Shown here piece after piece: positions 7,867 to 16,219 of a DNA stretch of 64,000 nucleotides (position 1 is the stretch's first letter; each line of letters begins with the position of its first letter). The stretch is from Oceanobacillus damuensis. Its GTDB lineage: Bacteria > Bacillota > Bacilli > Bacillales > Amphibacillaceae. The DNA lies in the NCBI RefSeq assembly GCF_001618145.1, contig NZ_LQNF01000014.1, positions 43,387 to 107,386 on the forward strand. Reading direction: 5' to 3'. The position numbers and the translations under genes are program-made. The notes below the pieces were generated by a model that searched no databases, was not told where the DNA came from, and saw only the letters and a program-made list of their open reading frames with translations.

Positions 7867-9066
7867 ATGAAAAAAATCACTCTCTTAATCGCAACAATAC
7901 TAGCTATTATTATCCTGAATGATAACAGGGTCTACGCTGAAACCTCTTCAAAACCACCAACCTTGCACAGTGAGTCTGCTTTTCTCATGGAAGCAAATAC
8001 TGGTGAAATTCTTTATGAAAAGAATGGTACCGAGCCAATGTATCCAGCAAGCGTTACTAAAATCGCTACAGCCATTTTTGCAATTGAAACCGGTAATCTG
8101 GAAGATATTGTGACAATAAGTAGTGAAGCAAGTGCGAAAAATGTTGAAGGGACTACTGTCTTTTTGGATGAGGGGGAGCAGGTGACGTTAGAAAAGCTTG
8201 TTCAAGGATTGCTGATTAACTCCGGAAATGATGCAGGTGTTGCAATTGCGGAACACTTGAGTGGGAGCATGGAGCAGTTTTCTGAAGATATAAATGCCTA
8301 TTTAGAAAATGTAATCGGTACGGAACAGACAAATTTTAAAAATCCTCATGGGTTGTTTGACGATAAACATGTTACGACAGCAGAAGATTTAGCTAAAATA
8401 ACTCTGCATGCAATGCAAAATGATAAATTTATGGATATTTTTGGCAAGAAGGAATTGGAGTGGGATGGAAAAACATGGGATACAACCATTCGAAACCATC
8501 ATAAATTAGTGAAAGAGGAGATTCCATACATAGGAATTACTGGAGGGAAAAACGGATTTGTCTCCAAGTCGGGTTTTACTCTTGTAACCACAGCAGAGAG
8601 GGACGATCTTCATTTGGTTGCCGTCACTTTAAAGACCAGTCTGGATAGTGAGGCATATGAAGATACTATAAGTCTATTGGACTATGGATTTGAGAACTTC
8701 ACGGTATCTAGCATTGAAGAAGGAACTGAATTTACGGTTGAAGGGCAGGAATATGTTGCCCCGGAAACATTATCTTTTCTCCATTCCGTTGAGGAACAGC
8801 CAAAGGAGATCATCGAGGAAGATGGATTAGTAAAGATCGTGGATGGAAATGAAACGATCACAGCTTTTCAATTGGAAAAATATTCCGATGGCGGTGAGCT
8901 GGAGGCAAGGAACACAGCCGTCGAATCCCATGAGACATCTATATTTGATAATATTTTCGTGTATTTCTTAATCGCTTTTATTCTAGGCATTTTCATACTG
9001 GTTAATGTGGCGATTCGTAAAAGGAATAAAAGGAGATATGCGAGAAACAACAGATATTTTCTTTGA
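7867..9066 (+). CDS. D-alanyl-D-alanine carboxypeptidase, S11 family (DacF/DacA-like)
   Basis: This 399-residue enzyme trims the terminal D-Ala from peptidoglycan stem peptides. It has an N-terminal signal peptide ending near VYA-ET, the catalytic SVTK box (S62, K65), SGN (119-121) and a C-terminal single transmembrane helix with a basic tail (about 358-390). It is therefore probably a membrane-anchored extracytoplasmic enzyme. The third motif reads K228-N-G instead of the usual KTG, a notable change in a catalytic motif. The ATG at 7867 starts the signal peptide. It stands alone, with a terminator downstream. Confidence 0.9.
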   Translation: MKKITLLIATILAIIILNDNRVYAETSSKPPTLHSESAFLMEANTGEILYEKNGTEPMYPASVTKIATAIFAIETGNLEDIVTISSEASAKNVEGTTVFLDEGEQVTLEKLVQGLLINSGNDAGVAIAEHLSGSMEQFSEDINAYLENVIGTEQTNFKNPHGLFDDKHVTTAEDLAKITLHAMQNDKFMDIFGKKELEWDGKTWDTTIRNHHKLVKEEIPYIGITGGKNGFVSKSGFTLVTTAERDDLHLVAVTLKTSLDSEAYEDTISLLDYGFENFTVSSIEEGTEFTVEGQEYVAPETLSFLHSVEEQPKEIIEEDGLVKIVDGNETITAFQLEKYSDGGELEARNTAVESHETSIFDNIFVYFLIAFILGIFILVNVAIRKRNKRRYARNNRYFL

Positions 9067-9120
9067 ATCAGCTATTACATCTATCTAAAATAACATATCC
9101 CGCTACTGAAACGCAGGCCA

Positions 9121-9158
9121 AACTCCCTGACACGATATACACGTGTCAGGGAGTTTTT
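9121..9158 (+). terminator. Rho-independent terminator
   Basis: AACTCCCTGACACG pairs with CGTGTCAGGGAGTT, followed by TTT. It ends the carboxypeptidase transcript. Confidence 0.85.
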
Positions 9159-9181
9159 AGTAAATAAGAACACATCCTAAG

Positions 9182-9229
9182 TTGACACTGTTAGAATATT
9201 TATTATATACTTTATTCAACAAAGTTGAA
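9182..9229 (+). promoter_or_regulatory. Promoter with palindromic operator upstream of HMG-CoA lyase
   Basis: TTGACA (9182-9187), an 18-base spacer and TATACT (9206-9211) form a promoter. The perfect inverted repeat TTCAAC-AAA-GTTGAA (9215-9229) covers the likely start site and could be a repressor operator. A cre-like sequence (TGTAAGCGCATACG, 9334-9347) lies further down the leader, with two mismatches to consensus. Confidence 0.5.
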
Positions 9230-9412
9230 TCAAAATAAACATGATTGAATATACTACACTAAAGATAAAAATAATCGTTTTTGAAACAAAAGGCTAATTC
9301 AAAAAGGTTATTTTTAAAGGAATAAAATATTTATGTAAGCGCATACGTTGCATTTTTATTACGGATTTCCCGCTGATGTGGAAGAATTTTAAAATTGAAC
9401 GGAGGGTTATTG

Positions 9413-10318
9413 ATGGCTCGATTGCCTGGTTTTGTTCAGATTAAAGAAGTTGGACCTCGTGACGGATTGCAAAATGAAAAGAAATGGATTGCTACTGCAG
9501 ATAAAGTAGCCTGGATTAACATGCTTTCGGATTCAGGAGTTAAAGAAATCGAGTATACTTCTTTCGTCAACCCGAAAATGATTCCTGCCCTATCAGATGC
9601 CAGAGAAGTTGGAAAACAAATCCAGCGTAATCCGGATGTCCTTTATTCTTCGCTCGTTCCGAATATGAAAGGACTTGAATTCGCTCTTGAAGCGGGTATT
9701 GATGGAGCTTCTGTTTTTATGTCGGCCAGCGAAATGCATAATCAGAAAAATATTAATAAGACAATTGATGAAACGTTTCCTGTCCTCGATGAAGTGATCC
9801 AGGAAGCAAAAAATGCTGGAAGAAGGGTAACCGGTTATATTTCTACTGTTTTTGATTGTCCCTACGAAGGGAGAATTTCACCTGAGCAAGTGTTAAGGGT
9901 CTGTGAAAAGCTATTTGAATCAGGTGTCAATGATCTTTCCCTTGGAGATACTATTGGTACTGCGGTTCCTACACAGGTGGAACAGTTGCTTGAAGTACTC
10001 ATGAAATATTATCCAAAGGAAAAACTAATCCTTCATTTTCACGATACGAGAGGAATGGCAATTGCCAATATCATGACCGCTATGCATTACGGAATTAACC
10101 GTTTTGATAGCACTGTCGGCGGACTTGGAGGCTGTCCATATGCCCCGGGTGCAGCAGGGAATGTGGCAACGAATGATGTGCTTTATTTATTGCATGGACT
10201 GGGAATCGAAACAGGTATTGACGAGAAAAAAATCCAGAATTCCGGACTGTACATCCAAAACAAGCTTGGTAAGACCCTGCCAAGCAGATCACTTGCTTAT
10301 TTTGCAAATGCACAATAA
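9413..10318 (+). CDS. Hydroxymethylglutaryl-CoA lyase
   Basis: This 301-residue lyase splits HMG-CoA into acetoacetate and acetyl-CoA, the last step of leucine breakdown. The TIM-barrel family motifs are complete: EVGPRDGLQNE at the N-terminus, DTIGTA, HFHDTRGMA with the metal-binding histidines, and the active-site loop GGLGGCPYAPGA with its cysteine. The ATG at 9413 is chosen over an upstream in-frame TTG (9395) because GGAGGG is well spaced before it. The rest of the leucine pathway (liu/mva genes) is absent from the neighbourhood, so the gene stands alone. A promoter with palindromic operator lies upstream. Confidence 0.95.
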   Translation: MARLPGFVQIKEVGPRDGLQNEKKWIATADKVAWINMLSDSGVKEIEYTSFVNPKMIPALSDAREVGKQIQRNPDVLYSSLVPNMKGLEFALEAGIDGASVFMSASEMHNQKNINKTIDETFPVLDEVIQEAKNAGRRVTGYISTVFDCPYEGRISPEQVLRVCEKLFESGVNDLSLGDTIGTAVPTQVEQLLEVLMKYYPKEKLILHFHDTRGMAIANIMTAMHYGINRFDSTVGGLGGCPYAPGAAGNVATNDVLYLLHGLGIETGIDEKKIQNSGLYIQNKLGKTLPSRSLAYFANAQ

Positions 10319-10353
10319 TAGTAAGCTAGAAATTTTTTCAGAGCAGATTTGGA

Positions 10354-10380
10354 GCACTCATCCCTGATGAGTGCCTTTTT
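10354..10380 (+). terminator. Rho-independent terminator
   Basis: GCACTCAT pairs with ATGAGTGC across a five-base loop, followed by CCTTTTT. It ends the HMG-CoA lyase transcript. The following 300 bases to the regulator gene contain no other feature I can support. Confidence 0.85.
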
Positions 10381-10681
10381 CAGTTCTTACAGTCGATTAT
10401 GGGCACTCAACTCCTTTATGAATGTCTTAATGCAGTTTTCACAGGCATGATGACAAAAATGGATTTGAAGACACATCAACAATGATGATTCTTGTGTTCT
10501 ATCATTTATTTTACTTTTCTTTATACTGTAGATTATTAGTGAAAATCAGCAATAAACTAAATCCATTTTGGAAGTTGTGCCCTTTTCGAGGATGACATGC
10601 TTTTAACCTTTTCTTGACTACTTTCAAAGCCTAATCTATGATTAAAAAAACGATGATTTCAGATGGAAGGACTGAGTTCCA

Positions 10682-11242
10682 ATCGATCTTCAGCATATTG
10701 GAAAAAAAATAAAACAAATTCGTTTACGGAATAAAAAAACGCAGCAGCAAATTTCTGATGAATGTGGAATTTCAAAAAGCTTATTATCCAAAATTGAGAA
10801 TGGCCAAACGGCATCTGCAATTGCTACATTGTCTAAAATCAGTGACGCACTGGGTGTACAGCTTTCCTGGATTCTCGACGATAAGACGGAGGAAGACCTT
10901 GTACTTCAAAAGAAGTCAACAAGGCAATCTAAAGTTGGTGATGAAAGTATGGGCTATTCTTATGAACTTTTAGCGAACAGGTCCAAGTACAGCGGTATCG
11001 AACCAACAATCGTACATGTTACACCTAAAAAGAGGAATCAGAGGCTGGATAAAACATACACACATTCCCAGGATGAATTCATTTACATACTTGAAGGCTC
11101 GATCAATTTGCTGTATGACGACGAGACCCATTTTCTGGAAAAAGGGGACAGTGCTTATTTTCAGGGATCGAAGCCCCACTTGTTTGTTCCAGTGGATGAT
11201 GAGGGAGCACAGGTGTTAACCTGTTTTATAGATCGAATTTAA
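10682..11242 (+). CDS. XRE-family regulator with C-terminal cupin domain, non-standard start
   Basis: The frame encodes an N-terminal helix-turn-helix (IGKKIKQIR...QQQISDECGISKSLLSKIENG) and a C-terminal cupin beta-barrel (about residues 115-186, with HSQDEFIYILEG). This is the usual plan of small-molecule-sensing XRE-cupin repressors of about 180 residues. No ATG, GTG or TTG lies between the stop at 10673 and the helix-turn-helix, and the first ATG at 10829 would delete most of the DNA-binding domain. ATC at 10682, with GGAAGGA 10 bases before it, would give the normal N-terminus. The start is therefore either a rare ATC/ATT codon or a mutated ATG. It may regulate the HMG-CoA lyase upstream, which is not shown. 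Confidence 0.75.
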   Translation: MDLQHIGKKIKQIRLRNKKTQQQISDECGISKSLLSKIENGQTASAIATLSKISDALGVQLSWILDDKTEEDLVLQKKSTRQSKVGDESMGYSYELLANRSKYSGIEPTIVHVTPKKRNQRLDKTYTHSQDEFIYILEGSINLLYDDETHFLEKGDSAYFQGSKPHLFVPVDDEGAQVLTCFIDRI

Positions 11243-11258
11243 ATAAAGGAAAAAACGG

Positions 11259-11417
11259 GAGGCTGGGACATAACTAAAAGTACCAATACTAAAAACAAAT
11301 TATTCCAAGATGAGCAAGCTTTAAATAAGAAAAAATCCGAGCTAAATCGAATTCTTGACTAAAGAATTCGATTTAGCTCGGATTTTTCTATAATTAAACC
11401 ACTTTTATCCCTGCCTC
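11259..11417 (-). repeat. MITE-like repeat, family 2, copy 1 (reverse orientation)
   Basis: The element is bounded by GAGGCTGGGACATAA and, at the other end, the near-inverse TTTATCCCTGCCTC. Its core (11331-11387) is a perfect 24-base hairpin with a nine-base loop flanked by A and T runs, so it can terminate transcription in both directions. The same ends and core occur at 26934-27096 and 63846-64000. No coding sequence is seen. Confidence 0.8.
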
Positions 11418-11664
11418 TATTTTTTTGGCGGAAACCGGGAGTGAGGACAACTTTTACCATCTGCCTTTTATCCTTAATTGGTGTAAGATAACAACCTATC
11501 ATCCCAACTGTATTTTAAAAGAAAAGAGATATTAATTGTGGTAGAGTATAAAGTAGATTATAGAGATTTAAGTTTTCGGAAATTATTCTGAATTTAAAGC
11601 GTAAAAGGTTGACCCAAATTGAATGGTAAAAAGATGTCTCTTTCCCAAAAATACTGAAATTGAA

Positions 11665-11699
11665 TAAAAGGAACCATCGAAATGTCGATAGTTCCTTTT
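11665..11699. terminator. Bidirectional terminator
   Basis: AAAAGGAAC-CATCGA pairs with TCGATAG-TTCCTTTT. It lies after the minus-strand lipoprotein gene at 11722. Between the family 2 repeat and this hairpin (11418-11664) I see no gene. Confidence 0.75.
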
Positions 11700-11721
11700 A
11701 TTCCCTGTAACATCTTTATAC

Positions 11722-12351
11722 TTAAAACGATAACTCTATTTGTACGTCTTCTCCAACAGACTCAAAATTTTCATCATGTGCTCCACTAATGATCAATTTT
11801 ATATTTTCTATCTCGGAGGCAGGAGTATCCAGTTGAAAGAGTACTTCTCCTTCTTTATTGACTGGACCGAAAAATTCTCCACCAACACTATCGGAAAGAA
11901 ACAGATCGGCATCCACCTGATCTCCAGTATTCGTCGTTAAAACCGCTTGATCAGGATACATGGAAGTCGTATCTTCAGATGTATTCTCCGCTTTCATTCC
12001 AACCGTTATAATCGTAACTTTCTCTTTCCCATCAAATAAATCTATATATACATCGTCAGGTTCCAACTCCCCAGCCTGTATGCCTGTGATTGCAAGTTCC
12101 ATAGGGCCACTCGTTGCAATTTCGTCCAGATCTTTCACTTGCTTAGCAATTGAGAATGTACCGATTTCGTTTTCTACTGTTTCCCTTTCCGTAACCGTGT
12201 CATTGCCTGCTTCCTCGTCGTCAGTTTCGCTGCCATCTTTGCTAACATTTTCTTCTGATTGTGCAGGCTCACTTTCTCCCTCGGATTCTGCGCCACATGC
12301 TGCTAAACTGACAGCGATTGCGATTAGACCAAACAATAATAATTTCTTCAT
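11722..12351 (-). CDS. DUF4352-like lipoprotein
   Basis: This is a 209-residue exported lipoprotein of unknown function. MKKLLLFGLIAIAVSLAAC is a lipoprotein signal with lipobox LAAC. An acidic Ser/Glu-rich linker of about 45 residues follows, then a beta-rich C-terminal domain resembling the DUF4352 immunoglobulin-like fold found in many Gram-positive surface proteins. The ATG at 12351 is preferred to the in-frame GTG at 12363 because it starts the signal peptide directly. It appears to be a single-gene unit. The domain call is by pattern and is not certain. Confidence 0.75.
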   Translation of the reverse strand: MKKLLLFGLIAIAVSLAACGAESEGESEPAQSEENVSKDGSETDDEEAGNDTVTERETVENEIGTFSIAKQVKDLDEIATSGPMELAITGIQAGELEPDDVYIDLFDGKEKVTIITVGMKAENTSEDTTSMYPDQAVLTTNTGDQVDADLFLSDSVGGEFFGPVNKEGEVLFQLDTPASEIENIKLIISGAHDENFESVGEDVQIELSF

Positions 12352-12553
12352 AACCAAAAACACCCCTTATAGTTAATAATTACATATCGATTTCATATGT
12401 CTATAAAAAAGTATAGTGAAAAGGGTGTACAAAATAACGTACACATACTAGAAGCAAATGATTGAATTTAATTGATGAAGGCAAATGATTTTATTGCACC
12501 CGAAAACTCTAGTATGATTAATAAACAAAAGAAATAATCAAAGGAGAATTTAT

Positions 12554-13573
12554 ATGGCTGATTCAAGAGTCAACGTTCAAGTGGATAATAATCAATTCAT
12601 ATGGGAAAAGGATGAGGGATTATTTAAATTTGATGGCGCATCCTCCCTATTATTTTGGGACGAAGCCATTAAGGTATTGCTTAATACGATAGAAGAAGTA
12701 TCAGGAAGTGATGTATCGAACACTGTACTGGAAGCTACTGGCTTTCGTATGGGGAAGTTAGTAAGTTCATATTACCGAGGACACTTAGACATCGAAAAGG
12801 TGCTGAAGGATTACAGTAATATTTATAGAAATGCAGGCTGGGGGAACGTAAATATCACGTACTACTCTTTCGATGAGAAAAAAGCCATTGTTCAAAGCAG
12901 AAATAGTTGGGAACACAGAATACTTAAAGCTTCGGACAAGAAGAAGTCAAGCGTTTTATTACCTAGTCATTGGGCAGGGGTTTTTAGTGGCATTTTTGAT
13001 GGAAATATGTGGTATAAAGTGATCAAAAGTCAATTAGATGGATACGATTATGATGAAATAGAAATTTTCCCATCAGATATTACACCTTCTAAAAGTATAC
13101 ATGAGCTTTCCCGACAGAAAGAATACAACTACATAAATGAATTAGAGGCTAAAGTCAAACAAAGAACAGAAGAATTATCCTTGCTTGTAAATGAACTGTC
13201 TTCTCCAGTCATTCCCGTTTTCGAAGATATTCTTGTTATCCCTCTTATTGGTAAATTTAATGAAGAACGCTTCCATAATTTAAATGAAAAAGCATTGGCT
13301 GAGTTTTCCTCCAAAGATGCTGAATATTTGCTAATAGATCTGACAGGGATAAATGAATTTGATGATTTTACGGTATATTCTATACATCAGTTAATTAATT
13401 CCGTCAGGCTGCTGGGAGGGGAATGTATTATTGTTGGTATATCGCCAAAACTCAGTACGCAGATGATTTCAGCAAATGTAGATTTGAGTGATGTAATTTG
13501 TTTCTCTACACTCCGACAGGGTATTTTATACGCCTTTGGAATGAAAGGTTTTGATATTGTGAAGAAAAAGTAG
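12554..13573 (+). CDS. V4R-like sensor domain fused to RsbR-type STAS domain
   Basis: The first 180 or so residues resemble XylR-N/V4R ligand-binding domains (GFRMGKLVSSYYRG and a following aromatic-rich region). A short coiled linker (about 190-215) leads into a C-terminal STAS domain (about 220-335) like those of RsbR stressosome proteins, with 'LVIPLIGKF', 'LIDLTGINEFDD' and 'LLGGECIIVGISP'. RsbR paralogues sense stress and feed the SigB pathway, so a cytoplasmic sensor of this kind is likely. The position that matches the phosphorylated Thr171 of B. subtilis RsbRA is aspartate here (D271). An AAAGGAG site precedes the ATG. Confidence 0.75.
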   Translation: MADSRVNVQVDNNQFIWEKDEGLFKFDGASSLLFWDEAIKVLLNTIEEVSGSDVSNTVLEATGFRMGKLVSSYYRGHLDIEKVLKDYSNIYRNAGWGNVNITYYSFDEKKAIVQSRNSWEHRILKASDKKKSSVLLPSHWAGVFSGIFDGNMWYKVIKSQLDGYDYDEIEIFPSDITPSKSIHELSRQKEYNYINELEAKVKQRTEELSLLVNELSSPVIPVFEDILVIPLIGKFNEERFHNLNEKALAEFSSKDAEYLLIDLTGINEFDDFTVYSIHQLINSVRLLGGECIIVGISPKLSTQMISANVDLSDVICFSTLRQGILYAFGMKGFDIVKKK

Positions 13574-13577
13574 ATGT

Positions 13578-13607
13578 TTTCGACAAAATTCGGGGAGTGA
13601 CAGGCAC
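13578..13607 (+). repeat. Dispersed repeat, family 3, copy 2
   Basis: Near-identical to 7709-7738 (TTCGACAAAAT, then CGGGGAGTGACAGGCAC). It begins four bases after the stop of the V4R-STAS gene. Confidence 0.7.
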
Positions 13608-13610
13608 TAA

Positions 13611-13648
13611 AAAAGGAACAATCTGATTGAATTCAGATTGTTCCTTTT
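13611..13648. terminator. Bidirectional terminator
   Basis: A perfect 16-base stem (13611-13626 with 13633-13648) with a six-base loop and terminal A/T runs. It separates the converging V4R-STAS and flotillin genes. Confidence 0.9.
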
Positions 13649-13657
13649 CAGGTACTA

Positions 13658-15199
13658 TTAGCTTTTTGATTCCACTTTGTCATTTTCTGATTTGCTGTCG
13701 TCGAGTTCGGCTTCGTACTTCAGACGGTCGATGTCTAGATTGTTTGGTTTCCCTGTTACATTTTCCAGCAGTTCTTTTACATCGATTCCAGAGGAGGCTT
13801 TCAAAGATTCCTGCAGGGTAGACATCAGATTTGTTGCATAGCCGGTTACTTTATTGGCACCACCTTCAGATCCGCTGCCACCAGTATCGACAACTGTAAT
13901 TTTATCAATGTTGGCAAGTGGACTTGCAACTTCTTTTGCGTATTCAGGAAGCATTTTCATTACCATATCGAGTACAGCTGCTTCACCAAACTGATCAAAT
14001 GCCTCGGCGATTTTTTCCTTCGCTTCTGCTTCTGCAAGACCTTTCAGGCGGATGATTTCTGCTTCGGATTCCCCTTGTGCTCTTGTAGAATCGGCTTGTG
14101 CAAGACCCGCGGCACGAACTTGCTCTGCTTCAGCTCTTGCTTCAGCCTCAATACGGTACTGATTCGCATCAGCTGAGGCAAGCTGTTTCGCTTTATCGGC
14201 GATGGCGGCCTGTTCTACTGCATAACGATCTGCATCGGCTTTCTTTTTAACCTCTGAATCGTATTGTTTCTCACGACGGAGAATCTCTTTTTCTTCCAAT
14301 TCGATTTGCTTTTGACGCTCAATGATTCTGATTTGCATTTCCTGCTCGGTAACCTGTTGTTTCGCGCGAGCAGTTTCATAGTCATATGCCTGGTCGGCCC
14401 GTGCTTTAGCTATATCCTGTTCTCTGCGATATTCTGCCGTTTTTAACTGATTCTCTTTTTCCGCTTCGGCAATTTCAGTTGCTCGTTCCAATTCAGACTT
14501 TTGTGCTTCTTTGGCCGCTTCCGCACGTTTAATCCGTGTTTCTTTATCTGCTTCGGCGGTAGCTATATCTGCATCACGTTTTACTTGAGCAATACGCGGT
14601 TTACCGAGCGATTCAAGATAACCGTTTTTGTCCCGTACCTCTTTAATAGTGAAGGATACGATGACAAGGCCCATTTTTGCCAGATCCTGAGAAGCAACGC
14701 GCTGCACTTCCTGGGAAAACTTATCACGATTCTTATAAATTTCTTCCACCGTCATTGAGCCAAGAATCGAACGAAGATGACCTTCCAGTACTTCTTTCGC
14801 TTCGTTCTCACGGTCTTCTTTGGATTTACCTAAAAATTGTTCTGCTGCAGTCGCGATTTCGCCGATGGACCCACCAATTTTAATGATTGCTGTTCCATCC
14901 GCCATCACCGGGACTCCTTGCTCCGTATAGACTTCGGGAGTGGTTACCTCAAGCTTGCTGGATAACAGACTTAGGGGTTCTGCCTGCTGGAAAACCGGCA
15001 AGACAAAAGTACCTCCGCCCCGAATAATTTTAATTTTGTTGCCAGATTCATCCACATGAACATTTTTCCCGCCGAGATAGCTTCCAGTTACAATAAGCGC
15101 TTCATCAGGACCTGCAGTACGATATTTCGTAACAAAAACACCAATGAGTGCGATTAATAAAAATGCTGCAATTCCAATGACAATCCAAATTTCTGTCAT
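13658..15199 (-). CDS. floT: Flotillin-like protein
   Basis: This 513-residue membrane scaffold protein is close in length to B. subtilis FloT (YuaG). An N-terminal hydrophobic hairpin anchor is followed by an SPFH/band-7 domain (about 30-215) and a long Ala/Glu-rich coiled-coil region with repeated EA and AEAEA patterns (about 220-420). Flotillins organise functional membrane microdomains. It lies 55 bases after the NfeD gene, matching the conserved yuaF-yuaG order. The SigW-type promoter upstream of the pair suggests a response to cell-envelope stress, as in B. subtilis. Confidence 0.95.
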   Translation of the reverse strand: MTEIWIVIGIAAFLLIALIGVFVTKYRTAGPDEALIVTGSYLGGKNVHVDESGNKIKIIRGGGTFVLPVFQQAEPLSLLSSKLEVTTPEVYTEQGVPVMADGTAIIKIGGSIGEIATAAEQFLGKSKEDRENEAKEVLEGHLRSILGSMTVEEIYKNRDKFSQEVQRVASQDLAKMGLVIVSFTIKEVRDKNGYLESLGKPRIAQVKRDADIATAEADKETRIKRAEAAKEAQKSELERATEIAEAEKENQLKTAEYRREQDIAKARADQAYDYETARAKQQVTEQEMQIRIIERQKQIELEEKEILRREKQYDSEVKKKADADRYAVEQAAIADKAKQLASADANQYRIEAEARAEAEQVRAAGLAQADSTRAQGESEAEIIRLKGLAEAEAKEKIAEAFDQFGEAAVLDMVMKMLPEYAKEVASPLANIDKITVVDTGGSGSEGGANKVTGYATNLMSTLQESLKASSGIDVKELLENVTGKPNNLDIDRLKYEAELDDSKSENDKVESKS

Positions 15200-15254
15200 T
15201 TTGTATCCCCCTTAAATTTATTTATTAAAAATACCTACCTTTTGATAAGTATTA

Positions 15255-15800
15255 TTAACCAGAGTAGCTGTAATCCAAATTGTTTTCATAAGAGACAACG
15301 TATAAAACCCCGTTCTTCACTTCAATTACAAGCACTTGCTGCCCTTCTGGGAGGGGTTTGTTTTCATAGCTTGCAGCCGTTTTTGAAATCATACCACTTT
15401 TGTTTTCTATGACCATTTCACCAAAACCATCCTTTGGGACAGGGATGATAATTTTTCCTACTCGACCTTTTAATGACTCTTCTGTATAGCTCAGAGATTC
15501 TTCAGCAGATGACATCGGAGTAAGGACAAATACATGAAGAAGTGTATCCAGAATGGTGGCAATCAGGATGGAAATGATAATAATCGTGATATGTGGAAGG
15601 GAAGTGATGTATTCCAGCACGTACCCAGATGCAGAGAAGATTACAATAAATGCTAAAATCACTGCTGGATTCATGAAAAATACCGTTTCTCCAATTCCTT
15701 CCAAGATATCGCCAAAAAAGATATAAAGTACGGTCAGCAGTCCAGAAACAACCAGCATGATTAAGTAAAGGCTTTCCAATGGATAACCAAAAATTGTCAT
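15255..15800 (-). CDS. NfeD-family membrane protein (YuaF-like)
   Basis: This 181-residue partner of flotillin has about three or four transmembrane helices in the first 100 residues and a C-terminal OB-fold (about 110-180, with GRVGKIIIPVPKDGFGE). That is the plan of short NfeD proteins such as B. subtilis YuaF, which is co-transcribed with floT. It is the first gene after an ECF-type promoter, so it sets the regulation of the pair. Confidence 0.92.
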   Translation of the reverse strand: MTIFGYPLESLYLIMLVVSGLLTVLYIFFGDILEGIGETVFFMNPAVILAFIVIFSASGYVLEYITSLPHITIIIISILIATILDTLLHVFVLTPMSSAEESLSYTEESLKGRVGKIIIPVPKDGFGEMVIENKSGMISKTAASYENKPLPEGQQVLVIEVKNGVLYVVSYENNLDYSYSG

Positions 15801-15844
15801 ATGTATCAGTCCTTTATGTGATGTGTGAAAGGCCTTGTAGCTTA

Positions 15845-15873
15845 TATACGGAATACCTATGTAAATGGTTCCA
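15845..15873 (-). promoter_or_regulatory. SigW-type ECF promoter of the NfeD-flotillin operon
   Basis: On the minus strand TGGAACC (15867-15873), a 16-base spacer and CGTATA (15845-15850) closely match the SigW consensus TGAAAC-N16-CGTA. The first gene starts 45 bases downstream. The B. subtilis yuaF operon is known to belong to the SigW regulon. Confidence 0.85.
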
Positions 15874-16116
15874 AAAAAGTCTAAAGATTTTTACGTTTCT
15901 ATGAGAGCTTACATTTCTGTGGAAAATCAAATCATGGAGTGGGGAAAGATAGAAGCATTGGATTTTGGTCAAAATTCATACATATTAAATATATTCTAAA
16001 TGTTTGATGATATCAACCGTATTTGAATATTGCATTTTAAATTTATGATCTAATAATATGGCGACACTATTTATCCATCTTAGAAAACTCGATTGTCAAC
16101 AAGCCTTTTGGTGAAA

Positions 16117-16170
16117 ACCTTAGTTGCACTTAAGCAGGTTGTCAAGTTTATACTTTTCTTCCTGACAAAA
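16117..16170 (+). repeat. Dispersed repeat, family 4, copy 1
   Basis: The pattern CCTTAGTTGCACTTAAGCAGG, a short gap and AGTTTATACTTTTCTTCCTG recurs at 43683-43736, 49108-49165 (reverse) and 61790-61850. All copies are intergenic. About 300 bases around it (15874-16166) have no other clear feature. Confidence 0.65.
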
Positions 16171-16196
16171 AAGGCACTTTATATGCAGTGCCTTTT
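16167..16196 (-). terminator. Terminator of the sigma-54 activator gene
   Basis: AAAGGCACT and AGTGCCTTT pair around an eight-base loop, with a T run on the minus strand. Confidence 0.8.
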
Positions 16197-16219
16197 ACAC
16201 AATAATCCCATTGATGTTT

